A DNA stretch of 64,000 bases. Origin: Spinacia oleracea (lineage: Eukaryota > Streptophyta > Magnoliopsida > Caryophyllales > Amaranthaceae). The stretch spans positions 310,001 to 374,000 of the forward strand of contig NC_079490.1 in assembly GCF_020520425.1 (NCBI RefSeq), written 5' to 3'. Shown here piece by piece: positions 24,879 through 38,257 of the stretch (position 1 is its first letter; each line of letters opens with the position of its first letter). The position numbers and the translations under genes are program-made. Below the pieces are notes generated by a model. The model was given only the letters and a program-made list of their open reading frames with translations, ran no database searches and was not told where the DNA came from.

Positions 24879-26549
24879 TCAACATGTATTGATGCCATCC
24901 TTGCAGTCACTGGTCAAGTTGTAGAACGTCTCTACCCGTGTCTTACCCCTGATAAAAACCTCTGTATCAACCTCAGCCCTCATGTAACCATCAAAATTGA
25001 CAGGTCGACCACCATTCAAAGCGGTAGTTTCATTATACCAATCACTCGTGTTTCCCCACAACTCCTTGTAATCATCAAGCAAATGCACCTTGTATTGTGA
25101 CCTTAGTTTATCAAAGTAATTATAGAAAGGCTCGTTTGTGGCAATATACAAATTCCTCCATGGCTGCACAACTCCTTGAAGCTTTGAGACAACAGCTTCA
25201 GGAGACGTGTCAGCATCAAGGTGAGGCCACAGTTCTTTGTTCTGAGCCTTCTCTCCTCGAACCACATGAACTGCATCGAAATCCCAATCTAATTTCCCGC
25301 TAATTTCAGAAACTATATTCATCACCCTCTTTGATTTCCAGAGTGCACGCCACGGTCTCTGAATGTTATTTGCAGCTTGTCCCTCACACACCCGGTACCA
25401 ATAATTATCTGGTTCTGGAGCATCAAAGTGCCTCCATATAATGGTACTCCTATCCTTCTTTAGTTGCATCGGTGTAGTCTTATAGCTAGCCACCTTTCTA
25501 ACCGAAATCTTCCTCTTATGAGTCTTGTCCCATCTTTTCCAATCCCTAAGAAATTCGCGCTCCTCAACAATGGAAGCCTCTTCCTTTAGATGTTCAAAGT
25601 CAAAATAGAATCTAAAATCCTTTCCTTCTTCATCCTTACCACTAGGGTTATACTGAGAAGCCAAACAAACACTCAAATCCATCACGAACGTCCTGTTCAA
25701 ATAACGTGCTTCCCCCAAAGCACACAAGAAACTCCACATATAGTGATTCATACCTTTGCAATAATCCCCACCACGCGAATAATACAAGTACCTCCCTCTC
25801 CTAAAAGCTGCATCGGTGCTAATCGTGGGTATGGTGTCATTGATCTCACTATCCCGGAAAGGAGCAAGAACCTTAGGATTACGAGTGGCAGCAGCATTGA
25901 AACGAGGTTTAGGGCGTCTAGCATTGGCACCGGAATGCCAGCCACTAGCACCAATAACCTTATAAGCACAATCATCCCCAAGTCCAATCCTAAAACGGCG
26001 AAAATCCCTGTATTTTCTCCAAGATTTCTCCTTCCTATTCCTAAACTTCCAAGCCACATCACATTGATTAGGTTTTGAACCATTTACAGGAGTAGCATAC
26101 TCCAAGAACACAATAGACTTAAAGAGCTTTAAATTAAAGCGCTCAATAGCGATTAAAACACGAGGATCGGAACAATTAACCACATTGAGATCCTCAGCAC
26201 AAACAGAGGGGCTAAAGGTGGAATTAGAGGTGAGATTCTTCTCAAAAGTGGCAATGACAGCCTCAGTAATGGGGAAAGAGACGGAAGATGGGGCGGCGGC
26301 AGGGGGGAGGATGAAATCCTCGCCAGTTTTAAGGACGGAAGAATCGTCCTTGAAAGTGGCATTTTCAACTTGAGTGAAGAGGGTAGTAAGTGCAGGAGCA
26401 GATTGAAGCCATGGATCTGGGGGTTGGTAGGTGATTGCGATAACAGTGATTATCAAAACAGCGAATACAAATACAGAGAAGCATACATTGCTGATTAGCT
26501 TAATTAGGTTTTGGGCTATGGGTTCAGCTGTATTCACTGGTTCTCTCAT
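24879..26549 (-). CDS. Type II membrane protein, glycosyltransferase-like (At2g04280/At4g12700 family)
   Basis: A single uninterrupted frame of 556 residues from ATG at 26549 to TGA. A short cytosolic N-terminus precedes one membrane segment (about residues 20-40, VCFSVFVFAVLIITVIAI), then a Ser/Thr-rich stem with several N-x-S/T sites and a large luminal domain. That topology is typical of Golgi enzymes. Landmarks are CDVAWKFRNRKEKSWRKYRD, GWHSGANARRP, GRYLYYSRGGDYCKGMNHYM, AVHVVRGEKAQNKELWPHLD and the C-terminus RVETFYNLTSDCKDGINTC. The VHVVRGEKA segment recalls the GDP-fucose-site R of O-fucosyltransferase-like folds. I recall nearly the same text in Arabidopsis At2g04280 and At4g12700, which have no established biochemical role. 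Identity of the family is confident; enzyme activity is inference. Confidence 0.92.
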   Translation of the reverse strand: MREPVNTAEPIAQNLIKLISNVCFSVFVFAVLIITVIAITYQPPDPWLQSAPALTTLFTQVENATFKDDSSVLKTGEDFILPPAAAPSSVSFPITEAVIATFEKNLTSNSTFSPSVCAEDLNVVNCSDPRVLIAIERFNLKLFKSIVFLEYATPVNGSKPNQCDVAWKFRNRKEKSWRKYRDFRRFRIGLGDDCAYKVIGASGWHSGANARRPKPRFNAAATRNPKVLAPFRDSEINDTIPTISTDAAFRRGRYLYYSRGGDYCKGMNHYMWSFLCALGEARYLNRTFVMDLSVCLASQYNPSGKDEEGKDFRFYFDFEHLKEEASIVEEREFLRDWKRWDKTHKRKISVRKVASYKTTPMQLKKDRSTIIWRHFDAPEPDNYWYRVCEGQAANNIQRPWRALWKSKRVMNIVSEISGKLDWDFDAVHVVRGEKAQNKELWPHLDADTSPEAVVSKLQGVVQPWRNLYIATNEPFYNYFDKLRSQYKVHLLDDYKELWGNTSDWYNETTALNGGRPVNFDGYMRAEVDTEVFIRGKTRVETFYNLTSDCKDGINTC

Positions 26550-27130
26550 TTTCCCAAATCAAAACCCAGATCCTCACTAAATTTGGGTAAAATAGTACTG
26601 AATTCGTTGAATTTGAAGGAAAGAATTGAAATTGCAAATGCAAAACAAAAAAGATTGGAAATTGTAGAAGCAGTGTGAAGAGGAGAAGAGAAGTGAGATA
26701 AAAATGAAGTGGATCTAGAGAGAGAGAATGATAAAACTTACAGAAAATTGCAGAAACATAAAAATGGTGATGGTGATGGTGGTGCTCCTCTTCTCCGGTG
26801 GAGTAGAAATGAATCAACTACAGACTACAGTCCTCAGTCATCAGTCATCAGTTGAGTGTGAAGAAAGTAGAAAGAAGAAAGACTCATACTTCAACTGATA
26901 CAAGGCATAGATGATGAAGAATGATGATGAAGAATGTGTCACGTGTCCATGTTTTTATCGACGCTTTGTTGGTGTGTCATGTTGTGTATGTTTTGAGATT
27001 TAGGGGTATTTTCGGCAATAATTACAAATACAATTCAAGTCATTTACGTTAATTAACTTTCTTTGTTCTCTTTTAATTGCACCTTTTTCATTAATGAATT
27101 GCAAGGTTTTATATTTGGACTACCACAAAT
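26550..27130. other. 5' leader and promoter region of the type II membrane protein gene
   Basis: Upstream of the minus-strand ATG. Contains a GGT/GAT microsatellite (26764-26792) and pyrimidine-rich stretches on the coding strand that look like leader sequence. 26890-27130 is AT-rich with nothing recognised. Confidence 0.4.
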
Positions 27131-27665
27131 GACATTTGATTGGCCCGGGCCGAGGCACGAGCGCACGACACGACTCCCAACTCGACCTATCATGGATATG
27201 AGAAAGACACGGGCTAACACGAGCACGAAGTCTTGGTCGTGGGCACGTTAAGTTGAGTGATTAAGTTTAGGCCCTTTCCGATCAGACATAAAGGCGTGGG
27301 CTAGGGCAGTACCTGAGCCGCCCTTTTGAAATTCTTGGCGCAACCTAACTTGACACAAAATAAAGGGATTGTGTGGGCTGTGCTTGTTCATGCTCAAATC
27401 ATGTAGCTCGACAGAAAATCCGACACACAACTATTTTTACAGAATACTTCGTATTTGGTACCTTTCTCAAAAAGATTTATGGATTACTTATGCCGCGGTC
27501 ACATATTTAAATACAAACCTAAAATTAGACAAAATCATTACAAAGATAAATGAAATTAAGTACTCCCAATTAGTTTGAAAATGGTTTTTGATCAAATAAA
27601 ATGACAACATAAATGATCCAAAATGAAAATAGAAAAATAGAAAAGGAGTGGGGAGAATAAGAATA
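27131..27665 (+). repeat. Dispersed repeat, copy 1 (upstream of NAG kinase)
   Basis: A GC-rich first part (ggcccgggccgaggcacgag) is followed by an AT-rich tail. From about 27290 it is clearly similar to 29790-30095: shared blocks include cttttgaaattct, cttgacacaaaa/cctgacacaaaa, gggattg-gtgggctg, cttatgccg, atatttaaatac and aatgatccaaaatgaaaata, ending ggagtgggg and gagaataagaatact. Same orientation in both. No terminal inverted repeats found. Confidence 0.65.
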
Positions 27666-28087
27666 CTCCGTATACGGACTAAAAAGAAAGGTTCTTCCCT
27701 CTCAATTCATCTTCCTCGTCATCTGTAGTCTCCATTGTCAAAGAATTGAGCGGTCTGCAAGAGCACATAGACCAGAAAATCGCAGAAAATTCACACGAAT
27801 TATCAAAGGTGTGTATTTTACTTGCATGCTGCAATTTTTTCCCTAAAAAATTGAGTTGATTATTTCTGGGTATGTCAGGGTTTGAAGATGCAAGTCGATT
27901 TTATTTTGTTTTTAGCTTTTGTTTTATGGGGGTTGGTAGATTAATCCAAAAATACATAAAATTTAGGCAAAAAATTATAACTGGGGTGTAATTGAACCAG
28001 TGATTAAGGTTTGAACTAACAGAACAGTGGTGTAGTTGGGATAGATAGAAACACCTGAGAATGATGATGGTACTTTCAAGTTTGTAG

Positions 28088-28174
<87 letters not shown>

Positions 28175-28440
28175 TATCTTGGATGATTAGGCAAGGAATA
28201 AAGATGGCATTTTTACATGTTTACTGCAGTGCAGACTGCTAATACTGCTATAGCTACTATATGAGTTTTAGCATGGTACAATGTAGATTTTCTGAACTCT
28301 TTCTTGTATCCAAGTATTAGCAAATATTGAAGTATTCTCACAAGCATCACACTTTGTTTAAAATGGCAGGCTCAATTCTCTGTATTCATAACTTTAAAGG
28401 TCCAAAGGAACCAAAGCAGTAATTGGATTTGGATAGCAAA
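27666..28440 (+). promoter_or_regulatory. Likely promoter/5' UTR with intron of NAG kinase, includes 82-bp TA microsatellite
   Basis: 27690-27809 looks like a leader exon ending ...attatcaaag before gtgtgta. An acceptor-like ...atggcag at 28363-28370 could join it to the leader just upstream of 28441. The supposed intron holds a pure TA run (28090-28171). The leader intron is inferred from splice-like sites and not proven. Confidence 0.4.
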
Positions 28441-29449
28441 ATGTTGGCTGCTAAATCTCCTCTTTTCTTTCTCAAACAAGTCCTTAAATTGTCCAAACCA
28501 CTGCCTAAAGCAACCAAAAAAAACCAGTCATCGATCCTTACCATGTGTTCGATCATCACTTTCGATGGACCTTGATAAATCAGTAGCTAGCATTACTCCT
28601 GCCCAGACCCGAGTTGATATCCTAGCAGAGTCTCTTCCATACCTACAAAAGTTTCGAGGGAAAACCATAGTGGTCAAGTATGGTGGGGCAGCAATGAAAT
28701 CTGAGTCACTTCAAGCATCAGTAATCAATGACCTTGTACTTCTATCATGTGTAGGTATTCGCCCTATTTTTGTCCACGGGGGTGGTCCTGAAATCAACCA
28801 ATGGCTTGACCGAATTGGTCTCAAACCAAACTTTCTCAATGGCCTTCGTGTGACTGATGCATCCACCATGGAAATAGTCACTATGGTTCTTGTAGGGAAG
28901 GTCAATAAACAATTAGTCTCTCTCATAAACAAGGCGGGGGCCACTGCTGTTGGGCTGTCCGGATTGGATGGCCGCCTCCTCACAGCACGTCCATCTCCTA
29001 GAGCCGCTCAACTCGGTTTTGTGGGCGAGGTAGCTGTCGTGGACCCCACCGTTCTTCGGCCCTTAGTGGAAAGTAATCACATTCCTGTCATTGCCTCAGT
29101 GGCAGCCGACGAGAAAGGACAGTCCTATAACATCAATGCAGACACTGTGGCGGGGGAACTTGCAGCGGCTTTGGGTGCTGAAAAGCTTATATTGTTAACT
29201 GATGTTGCAGGGATTTTGGAAGATAAAGATGATCCGAGTAGTTTAGTGAAGGAGATTGACATTGCCAAGGTAAGGAAGATGGTTTCAGAAGGGAAGGTTG
29301 CTGGTGGGATGATCCCTAAAGTCAATTGTTGTATTAGGTCACTTGCTCAGGGAGTTAGAACAGCAAGTATAATCGACGGCAGGGTTCAACATTCCCTATT
29401 GCTCGAAGTTTTGACTGATCAAGGGGCTGGAACCATGATCACTGGTTGA
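28441..29449 (+). CDS. NAGK: Acetylglutamate kinase, chloroplast (transit-peptide frame offset by 1 base)
   Basis: The mature enzyme is one open frame, 28565-29449 (294 codons). It phosphorylates N-acetylglutamate, the committed step of plastid arginine synthesis, and is controlled by arginine and PII. Motifs: [72 protein letters not shown] and C-terminal [12 protein letters not shown]. The expected transit peptide, [20 protein letters not shown]..., starts at ATG 28441 but in another frame and reaches a stop just after 28565. One base fewer in the A8 run at about 28515-28522 would bring the two frames together. As written, translation would start at Met 28565 ([10 protein letters not shown]), giving an enzyme without targeting peptide. 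The offset may be real or a homopolymer error. No introns in the coding part, as in Arabidopsis NAGK. Confidence 0.92.
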
Positions 29450-29714
29450 TGTTTATCTTCTCTTTTCATTTTTTTTATCTTCTTTGTACCTTTCCTTTTG
29501 TTTCTTCCCTACACTTGGAGGAGCAATAATGGCAAGCAATGGTGCATGTGATACGATGCGAGTCTTCCTGTTGGCTGTTGGCTGTTGGTTAGTAATTTTT
29601 AGTAATGTACTGGAGTATGTAGAATGCAATTTTGATGCTGAATAACAGTAGTTTGTAGCTGGATATTTGCAGTGCAGAGTAACTTCTTTTTTTCCCTAAG
29701 GTGCACAAGTATAA
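29450..29714 (+). other. 3' UTR and flank of NAG kinase
   Basis: T-rich 3' sequence after the TGA at 29447-29449. The words ggctgttggctgttggttagtaattttt and aataacagtag follow. No gene. Confidence 0.5.
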
Positions 29715-30095
29715 TTTGTGGGCTCAATTGAGGCGGCCTGATCTTCGGGCCTGAATTTTTGGATTGAGGCATGCAGGCTTCGGCCGTGCTGGAGACGCCT
29801 TTTTGAAATTCTCGGCGGAACTCGACCTGACACAAAACAAGGGGATTGCGTGGGCTGCACTTGTTCAGGGGTCAAGTCACGTGGCTCAGCATAAGCCCGA
29901 CCCACAACCATTTTAACAGAGTCGTACTTATGCCGTAGTCCTATATTTAAATACGAACCAAAAATTAGACGAAATCATTACAAAGATGATTGATTACCAA
30001 TTAGTTAGAAACTTGTTTTTGATAAAATAAAATGACAAGATAAATGATCCAAAATGAAAATAGAAAAAGGAGTGGGGACTAGGGAGAATAAGAAT
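29715..30095 (+). repeat. Dispersed repeat, copy 2 (upstream of UMP-CMP kinase)
   Basis: The counterpart of 27290-27665, in the same orientation, starting GC-rich (ggcggcctgatcttcgggcc) and ending in the AT-rich tail with aatgatccaaaatgaaaata and gagaataagaatact. It lies 240 bases before the UMP-CMP kinase ATG, a position like that of copy 1 before the NAG kinase leader. Confidence 0.65.
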
Positions 30096-30338
30096 ACTTA
30101 AAGAAGGGATAAAACTTAAAAGCTCAAAAGCAAATTAAGAGAAAGGAGAGATCAAGAATTGGGGATATCCGGAGCATATTACTGTGTCACTGACTCACTG
30201 TGAACTTGTTAAGTGCTACCATACAAGCCTGGTCCAGTTCTGAGCTTAGTTCTCTCTGTATTGACTTTGTATTTTATTTAACTTTGCTGTTAATTAATTA
30301 TTGATTTCAGGCTTAATTTGTTGATCAAGTATTACGCT
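30096..30338 (+). promoter_or_regulatory. 5' leader of UMP-CMP kinase, probably with a leader intron
   Basis: The stretch ends ttgatttcag just before gcttaatttg and the ATG at 30339, which reads as a splice acceptor of a leader intron. A donor is not certain. Position and composition fit a 5' UTR. Confidence 0.35.
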
Positions 30339-32549
<2,211 letters not shown>

Positions 32550-33365
32550 TGTAGGGGACATATTTTGAGTTCTTTTGTGTTGTATACTTGATTCATATGC
32601 TTTCGTGTTCTTTTTTACTTTTATTCAATACGGTGTCAATTCCCAACAATAGAAACAAATAGGGACAGAGGGAGTAGTAGTACTATACTGAGATGACGAA
32701 CATGCAAAGGAGGATATCTTGTTTTGTTATCATGATTCCATGTACTCCATATATTATATATAGGTCAGTTGAACATATTTTAAATCTCAGTTTTTGACTA
32801 ATATTTTACTGTATGTGATATTTCCCGTAAGCAAGATACGGAGTATATTTCCCGTAAGCAAGATACGGAGTATAGAAATGACTGATTGGGTGGTAGAGAG
32901 CCGGACAGGTTTTCCTGTTGCCGAAGTAAGAAGATGTATGGTGTTGCATCATTTTTGGTAGGCTATATGATATATTATAATCTCTCATATTTTGGTGAAG
33001 TTTTAATTAAATGTAGGTTTGTTTTTTCCTGCTATAAAAAAAAGAATAGATATGGAAGGGAAGCAACATGGACGGGGTAACTGCGTACGTGTCATTCATG
33101 CAGGGGAGGAGTAAAGGACAGTGTGCAGAGAAAGTGGGTGTCACAACTCACAACTCACATGTCCTAATTTAGTAATTACTCTTTCCATTTTAACACACAT
33201 ATATGTAGTGTCACCTCTGATACTCGGCGCACTGAAATTTAAGCAGATTTACTTGCATTGGTTTTTATGTTTTGTGCTAGTTGCACATTGATTTTCAAAC
33301 AATAGGATACAGTGCCATTGATTTCATACTAGTAAAAATCAAGATTAGTGCAAAAGAACTCAACT
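32550..33365. other. Intergenic before the EIN3-like gene
   Basis: Contains a Stowaway-like end (gggacagagggagta at about 32672), a 27-bp tandem duplication (cccgtaagcaagatacggag at about 32825 and 32852) and AT-rich DNA. No gene found. Promoter of the EIN3-like gene probably lies in the last few hundred bases. Confidence 0.5.
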
Positions 33366-34838
33366 ATGGTGGAAATATATGAAGAGTTGATGGATCCATC
33401 GAGTGGTGGAGAAACTTCAGAGAGCGAAACAGAAGAACTCAACTATGCAGATCTCAAGAAAAGGATGTGGAAGGATGAGGTGCGCATGAAGAAGCTGAAA
33501 GCAGTGAAGCACGCTTCAGAGGTCGAGGGAGATGAGTCAATCGGGGATAGCAAAATGATGGACGATGATGCAGCAACAAGTGTAGTCAGAGAAGAAAAAT
33601 CAAGGCGGAAAAAGATGCTGAGATCTCAAGATGCCATTTTAAAGTACATGGTGAAACTCATGGAAGTTTGCAAAGCACAAGGGTTTGTGTACGGCATCAT
33701 CCCTGAGAAAGGGAAGCCTGTAACTGGCTCTTCTGACAGTCTTCGGAAATGGTGGAGGGAAACTGTCAAATTTGAGCAAAGTGCACCTCATTCTTTACAG
33801 CAGTTGATTCCTGTGATTGCAGAATGTGCAGCACTCAATCATGAGACTTCCACTTCGTTCTTGCATATGTTGCAGGATCTTCAAGATACAACACTAGGGT
33901 CCCTTCTTTCTGCACTTATGCAGCACTGTATTCCTGCACAAAGGAGGTTTCCACTTGAAAGAGGTTTACCCCCTCCTTGGTGGCCTACAGGAGATGAGGT
34001 TTGGTGGGGTCAGCAAGGCCCGCTTTCTGTGGAGCAGGGCCCACCACCTTATAGGAAGCCTCATGACCTTAAAAAGGCTTGGAAGGTCAGTGTTTTATCT
34101 GCAGTTATCAAACACATGTCTACTGACTTCAACCGCATGACCCGATTGGTTAAGAAGTCTAAGTGCCTTCAGGCTAAGATGACTGCTAAGGATACCGCTA
34201 CCTGGTCTAAGGTCGTTGATCGAGAAGAAGCTCTTCTGCAACTCACCAATCGTTGTCTCCGCATAACCGATGAAGGTGGTGATGCTGATGTTGATGGTGA
34301 TGAAGATGGTGATGAGGGTATGGCTCAAAGTTGTAAACTTGACCAAAACAAGAGGAAGGCTGGTGTTTTCAATTACCAGGAAACAGAAATGGACAAGTAC
34401 AGTAAGAGGGATCATGAGTTGCCATGTGATATGAGTCCAGGATTTGTATCTGCATATTCACTTCTAGCCGCAAATTACGATAATTGCCACAACTTAGCAG
34501 TGGAACTTCAGATACCTGATTCGAGTCATGATTCGACAACTCTACCTCCTTCTCCTTGGAGTTGGGATGGCCATGTTCAACCATCTGAAGAAGAAGCAGA
34601 AGTTATGAGCAATACTGATGATATTACAACAATGCAGGTGACAGGTGAACATCATCAGACTTACATGCAGTGTCATAGACTAAATCAAACAGAGTATTGG
34701 GAGTTCGATCATGTTCCACAACTGGGTTTGGACACGCCCTATCGATTTCATGATCACGAACAAGACATGAACGAACAAGCAGCAGAAACTTCTATTTGGG
34801 ATCTACCATATCAAGAACCAAATGATGACATAGACTGA
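33366..34838 (+). CDS. EIL: EIN3-like transcription factor (EIL4/EIL5-like)
   Basis: An intronless frame of 490 residues; ATG at 33366 was chosen because the in-frame codon at 33348 is GTG. EIN3 DNA-binding domain, about residues 28-300: [16 protein letters not shown], a basic patch [101 protein letters not shown] and [12 protein letters not shown]. The segment between KFEQSAP and [10 protein letters not shown] differs from the canonical EIN3 text (which has an N-x-P-G-I-H-E stretch), which points to the divergent EIL4/EIL5 branch. An Asp-rich acidic run follows (about 310-325). EIN3-family proteins are nuclear activators of ethylene responses; the role of this branch is less clear. Confidence 0.93.
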   Translation: MVEIYEELMDPSSGGETSESETEELNYADLKKRMWKDEVRMKKLKAVKHASEVEGDESIGDSKMMDDDAATSVVREEKSRRKKMLRSQDAILKYMVKLMEVCKAQGFVYGIIPEKGKPVTGSSDSLRKWWRETVKFEQSAPHSLQQLIPVIAECAALNHETSTSFLHMLQDLQDTTLGSLLSALMQHCIPAQRRFPLERGLPPPWWPTGDEVWWGQQGPLSVEQGPPPYRKPHDLKKAWKVSVLSAVIKHMSTDFNRMTRLVKKSKCLQAKMTAKDTATWSKVVDREEALLQLTNRCLRITDEGGDADVDGDEDGDEGMAQSCKLDQNKRKAGVFNYQETEMDKYSKRDHELPCDMSPGFVSAYSLLAANYDNCHNLAVELQIPDSSHDSTTLPPSPWSWDGHVQPSEEEAEVMSNTDDITTMQVTGEHHQTYMQCHRLNQTEYWEFDHVPQLGLDTPYRFHDHEQDMNEQAAETSIWDLPYQEPNDDID

Positions 34839-35187
34839 AGATCAAGTTGCTGTTTCTCAGTCTACAAGAGTTATCAATCCTCTTACATATTTGGGATCGG
34901 TAATTAAGTTGACACTTATTAGTTCAAATTAGTTAGATATTTTTATTATTGTTGCCCGTCTCCCCTATTTGACTGTGGTTTGTTTTTGTGTTTTTCCAAT
35001 CAAATACTTGAATACACAGGCAGTACCTCTACCTCTACCCCTTTTTATGTTTGGAAGATCTGAAATAAACTGTGTTATGTTTGGAAGAAAATGTTGAATA
35101 ACTGTGAAGACAGATTATTATGTTCATCTTATAGAGTACAATATGTACAATCAACATAATACAAATACATGTATTGATTTTGAATCC
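34839..35187. other. 3' flanks of convergent EIN3-like and Rieske copy A genes
   Basis: The left part is the 3' UTR of the EIN3-like gene. From about 35128 (catcttatagagtac) the sequence is shared with the flank of Rieske copy B at about 40059, so it belongs to the duplicated block. Confidence 0.5.
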
Positions 35188-37440
35188 TTATCTCAGTGCA
35201 TGGTTATAGTCATGAAAATGGAAGTTTTTGTAAATGAAGCGAGACAACCATTTTGAGGCTACAAAGAACAGAATGGCTACTGTGAATACAGCAGTCCGTT
35301 GAATCGTGGTCATCATTCCCTGCTTGGTTAGTCCGACCACCCCGATCAAACCAAAGGCGATCACCTGAAGTGCTGTCTCAGCTATGTTTAATCCTTTATA
35401 AGCAGCATTACAGCTCGAACAGTTCACTACATGAGTCCAATACCTGAAACATTTCACTCATTTATCAGTAATAAGTGGCATTAATTTGATTATCCTGTTT
35501 CCATTTTTTAATTTTTTTTCCTGTTCAGTAGCTTAAAAGTAATGCAGATTTTGGAAGAGCTATGTAATATGCACACCTATCGAGAAGCTCTTCGCGTGGA
35601 GGAGATGGTGGAAGAGCACCTCCATTGAACTTGGAACCCCAGTTCACTTGGCCTTGTGAATATTTGTTTAACCACCTTCTGTAGCCAATAAGAATACCAT
35701 CTGACTTTGTTGGCACAAAACAGGCTTTATGCCAGTTAGTTGGGCCAACCTCCATTATTTTTCGTTCCTAAAGCGATGATGAGAAAGGTGAGTTTAGTAA
35801 CAGTGTAGCACCAATGAATTAACAGCATACAAGAAGTGGTTGGTATATATGTAAAATATACCTCAAGGTGAAGAAGATAAAGATCAGAATCAAGAACCAA
35901 GTTTTGTTTGAGATGGAAAACCCATCTTGGAATGATTCTGTCAACCCAAACTGCAAAGTTTCTAGGAAATGACCATATCAATCGGCTTTTTCCTGGACTG
36001 ACAGGAACACAGATGAACACAAGCACAGGCCTTTTCTGGGTTGTCACTGCAGCTGAGGAAACCTGATAATCAACCTGTTTGTATGTGTTTGATCAGTGTA
36101 AAACAAATTTTATTTGCAGAAAGCACAAATGGGGATTTAAACTACCTTATTATTAGTCACTTCCGATGAGACTGATTCATTGGCATTGTCAGGAGGTGGA
36201 TCTGGGTAAGCATAGTAGACACAAGGTGCAAAAAAGTTACCAGAACCCCAGTCTTGCTTTGAAGAAAAACCATTGATGTCCATGTGTTTTATACTCAAGT
36301 TAAGAGGTCTTCCGCCTTCTCTATCAGCCTTCACTTTCGGAGTTGGTGTTTTCAGTATTCCGTAGTGTGCATATGGAACATGAGCCGGGTCCATCAGATT
36401 TTCAAGAAGAACCTCATACCTAGACAGTTACACAGCAGCAAGTTGTGAAGTTATGAACTTATGATTACTGTGCTAACCAGCAATTTACAGAAAATCAGAA
36501 AAAATATGCAAATTAAATGTAAATGAATCAAGTTTGGTATTTGATACCCATAATTAATCTCTCTATTAGCAAGTACATTGGTGTAAGAAGGATCATCAAG
36601 CTCAGGCAAGAAGGGAGGCTTTTTGCTGTTAAGAATATCCTTGAATTGTGGATCAGAATTTGGCCAAAACCAAACCATGTTATTCTGAACTGTGCTTGGA
36701 TATACAGCTACACAAGCTTTCTTTGATGTATGTATCTGCACATTTCACAATCATGTCCATACTTAGACTATGTTCTGTTCACCTTATTTCCCCTTATTTC
36801 AGGAAAAATAAGTTCAGAAAAAGTAAGTGAAAATCAGGTGAATAGAACGGAGGAGAAACAAGAGGAGGAGGGTTACCGGAGGGCCGTCAAGAGGAGCTTG
36901 AGGAATGAGCTGACATTGACCAGAAGCATTAAAACACCAGCCATGATAAACACACTGAAGTCTCCCCCATTGATCAATACGACCCTCGGAAAGAGGAGCC
37001 AAACGATGAGGACATAAATCATTAAAGACTTTCCACTGTGATTCAGTCTTATCCCACCAAACAACCACATCTAAACCAATAACCCTTTTAGCATGAGGCT
37101 TCCTTTTATCTAAATCACAGATTGGCATTACAGGGTACCATTGTGCATACCAATCAAACTTCTCTGCAACTTCTTCCTCTTCTCCTTCTTCCTCGACTTC
37201 TTCATCAATGGATACAGTTGCAGAAGAAGCAGCAGCAGCAGCAGATATACATATTACAGGGGTAGTGGGATTCCTCCTGTTGTATTTATGATGCTGATGT
37301 CTGCGAAAAGATAAAGAAGTAGAATCTGGAGATTGTGGAAGAAACACACAGGTAGTGATTCTGTTTTGATGTGTGGTTGGAGCATTCAGGTTTGGGATTC
37401 CTGTTGATAACAACATTGTTATTGTACGTTGAGCAGCCAT
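35188..37440 (-). CDS. PTC52-like: Rieske oxygenase, PTC52/PAO family, tandem copy A
   Basis: Six exons on minus (36877-37440, 36548-36735, 36146-36419, 35862-36062, 35577-35767, 35188-35443) give 557 residues, all in frame. Order: Ser/Thr-rich transit peptide and an acidic stretch (to about 100); [13 protein letters not shown]; the Rieske 2Fe-2S centre [11 protein letters not shown]...CVYHGW (about 143-166); mononuclear iron site [14 protein letters not shown]; a C-terminal NCSSC redox pair; and two hydrophobic segments before the end (HDYNHALR). This layout is shared by PTC52, PAO and TIC55 of the plastid envelope; PTC52 (At4g25650) matches best and has been linked to protochlorophyllide a oxygenation. 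Start ATG 37440 gives MAAQRT, like copies B and C. A small foldback lies in intron 1. Confidence 0.95.
36771..36851. mobile_element. Small foldback (hAT-like MITE) in intron 1 of copy A
   Basis: The left arm has gttctgttcacctt, the right arm aggtgaatagaacgg, giving imperfect inverted arms around a core with aataagttc. It sits 20 bases from the end of exon 1 within the short intron. Not seen in copies B or C. Confidence 0.4.
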
Positions 37441-38257
37441 GGTTACTGGCTTGCTCCACTAATTCTTATAATTATGGTCTTTAATCATCAGTTCACACTA
37501 ACTTAACACTTATGTAAGACTGTAACCAAGAAATCCAATGAAATGTGGCTGCAATTTGAAACTTGGCAGCAGAAGATGATGATGTTCCATATATTGTAAA
37601 TGATTAATTAATTGGATGGCCCCACATGCAAAGGATTCACAGGATTCCAATCAATTGTGTTCACTCAAACACTGAAACCAATCAATAATTAATTTTGTGA
37701 TCTTGTACTAGTACAGACTAAAATATGCTAAATCTGTATTAATGTATAAAATTATACTACTTACTGTATATTTTTCAATACTCATATAGTATAATTTAAG
37801 ATATTGATGGCCAAACTTGTATACAGATGGTGTAAAAAGTCAAAACGATTTGTATATAGATAGTGTACCGATCCAAATCGACCAGAATAGAAATATTGTC
37901 CCGACATTAACTGATATTGAAGTTTACCCACCGTTTTTAACCGATCCGATGACCCGATTGACAGGCCTAGTCTGGATTGCAGTTTGACACACAAGTACAC
38001 AACTAGAAAGGATTGGAGATGAATATGGGCTGGGATTCATTTCATTGGGTTGGGTTGGGTTTGTGGGCTTAACTTTTACAAATAGATGAAATCTAGTAAC
38101 TTCTTATCCCAAATCCATTAAGTTAGGCTCTCCCTTTCTGATTGGACAGAATTTCACCACCTCAGCTTCATATTTTAGCTAACTCCTTTATTCATTCACA
38201 AGCTGTTCCACCTCCCTTACAACCACCACACAACCTCCACAGTCCTCCTCTAAAAGG
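37441..38257. promoter_or_regulatory. Divergent promoter region: Rieske copy A (-) and RRM protein (+)
   Basis: About 817 bases between two start codons pointing away from each other. 37602-37650 has ggatggccccacatg, which recurs twice upstream of copy B. 37855-37975 contains accgatcc/cgaccag words of a dispersed noncoding repeat. 38044-38065 has the run ttgggttgggttgggttt. No gene in between. Confidence 0.45.
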
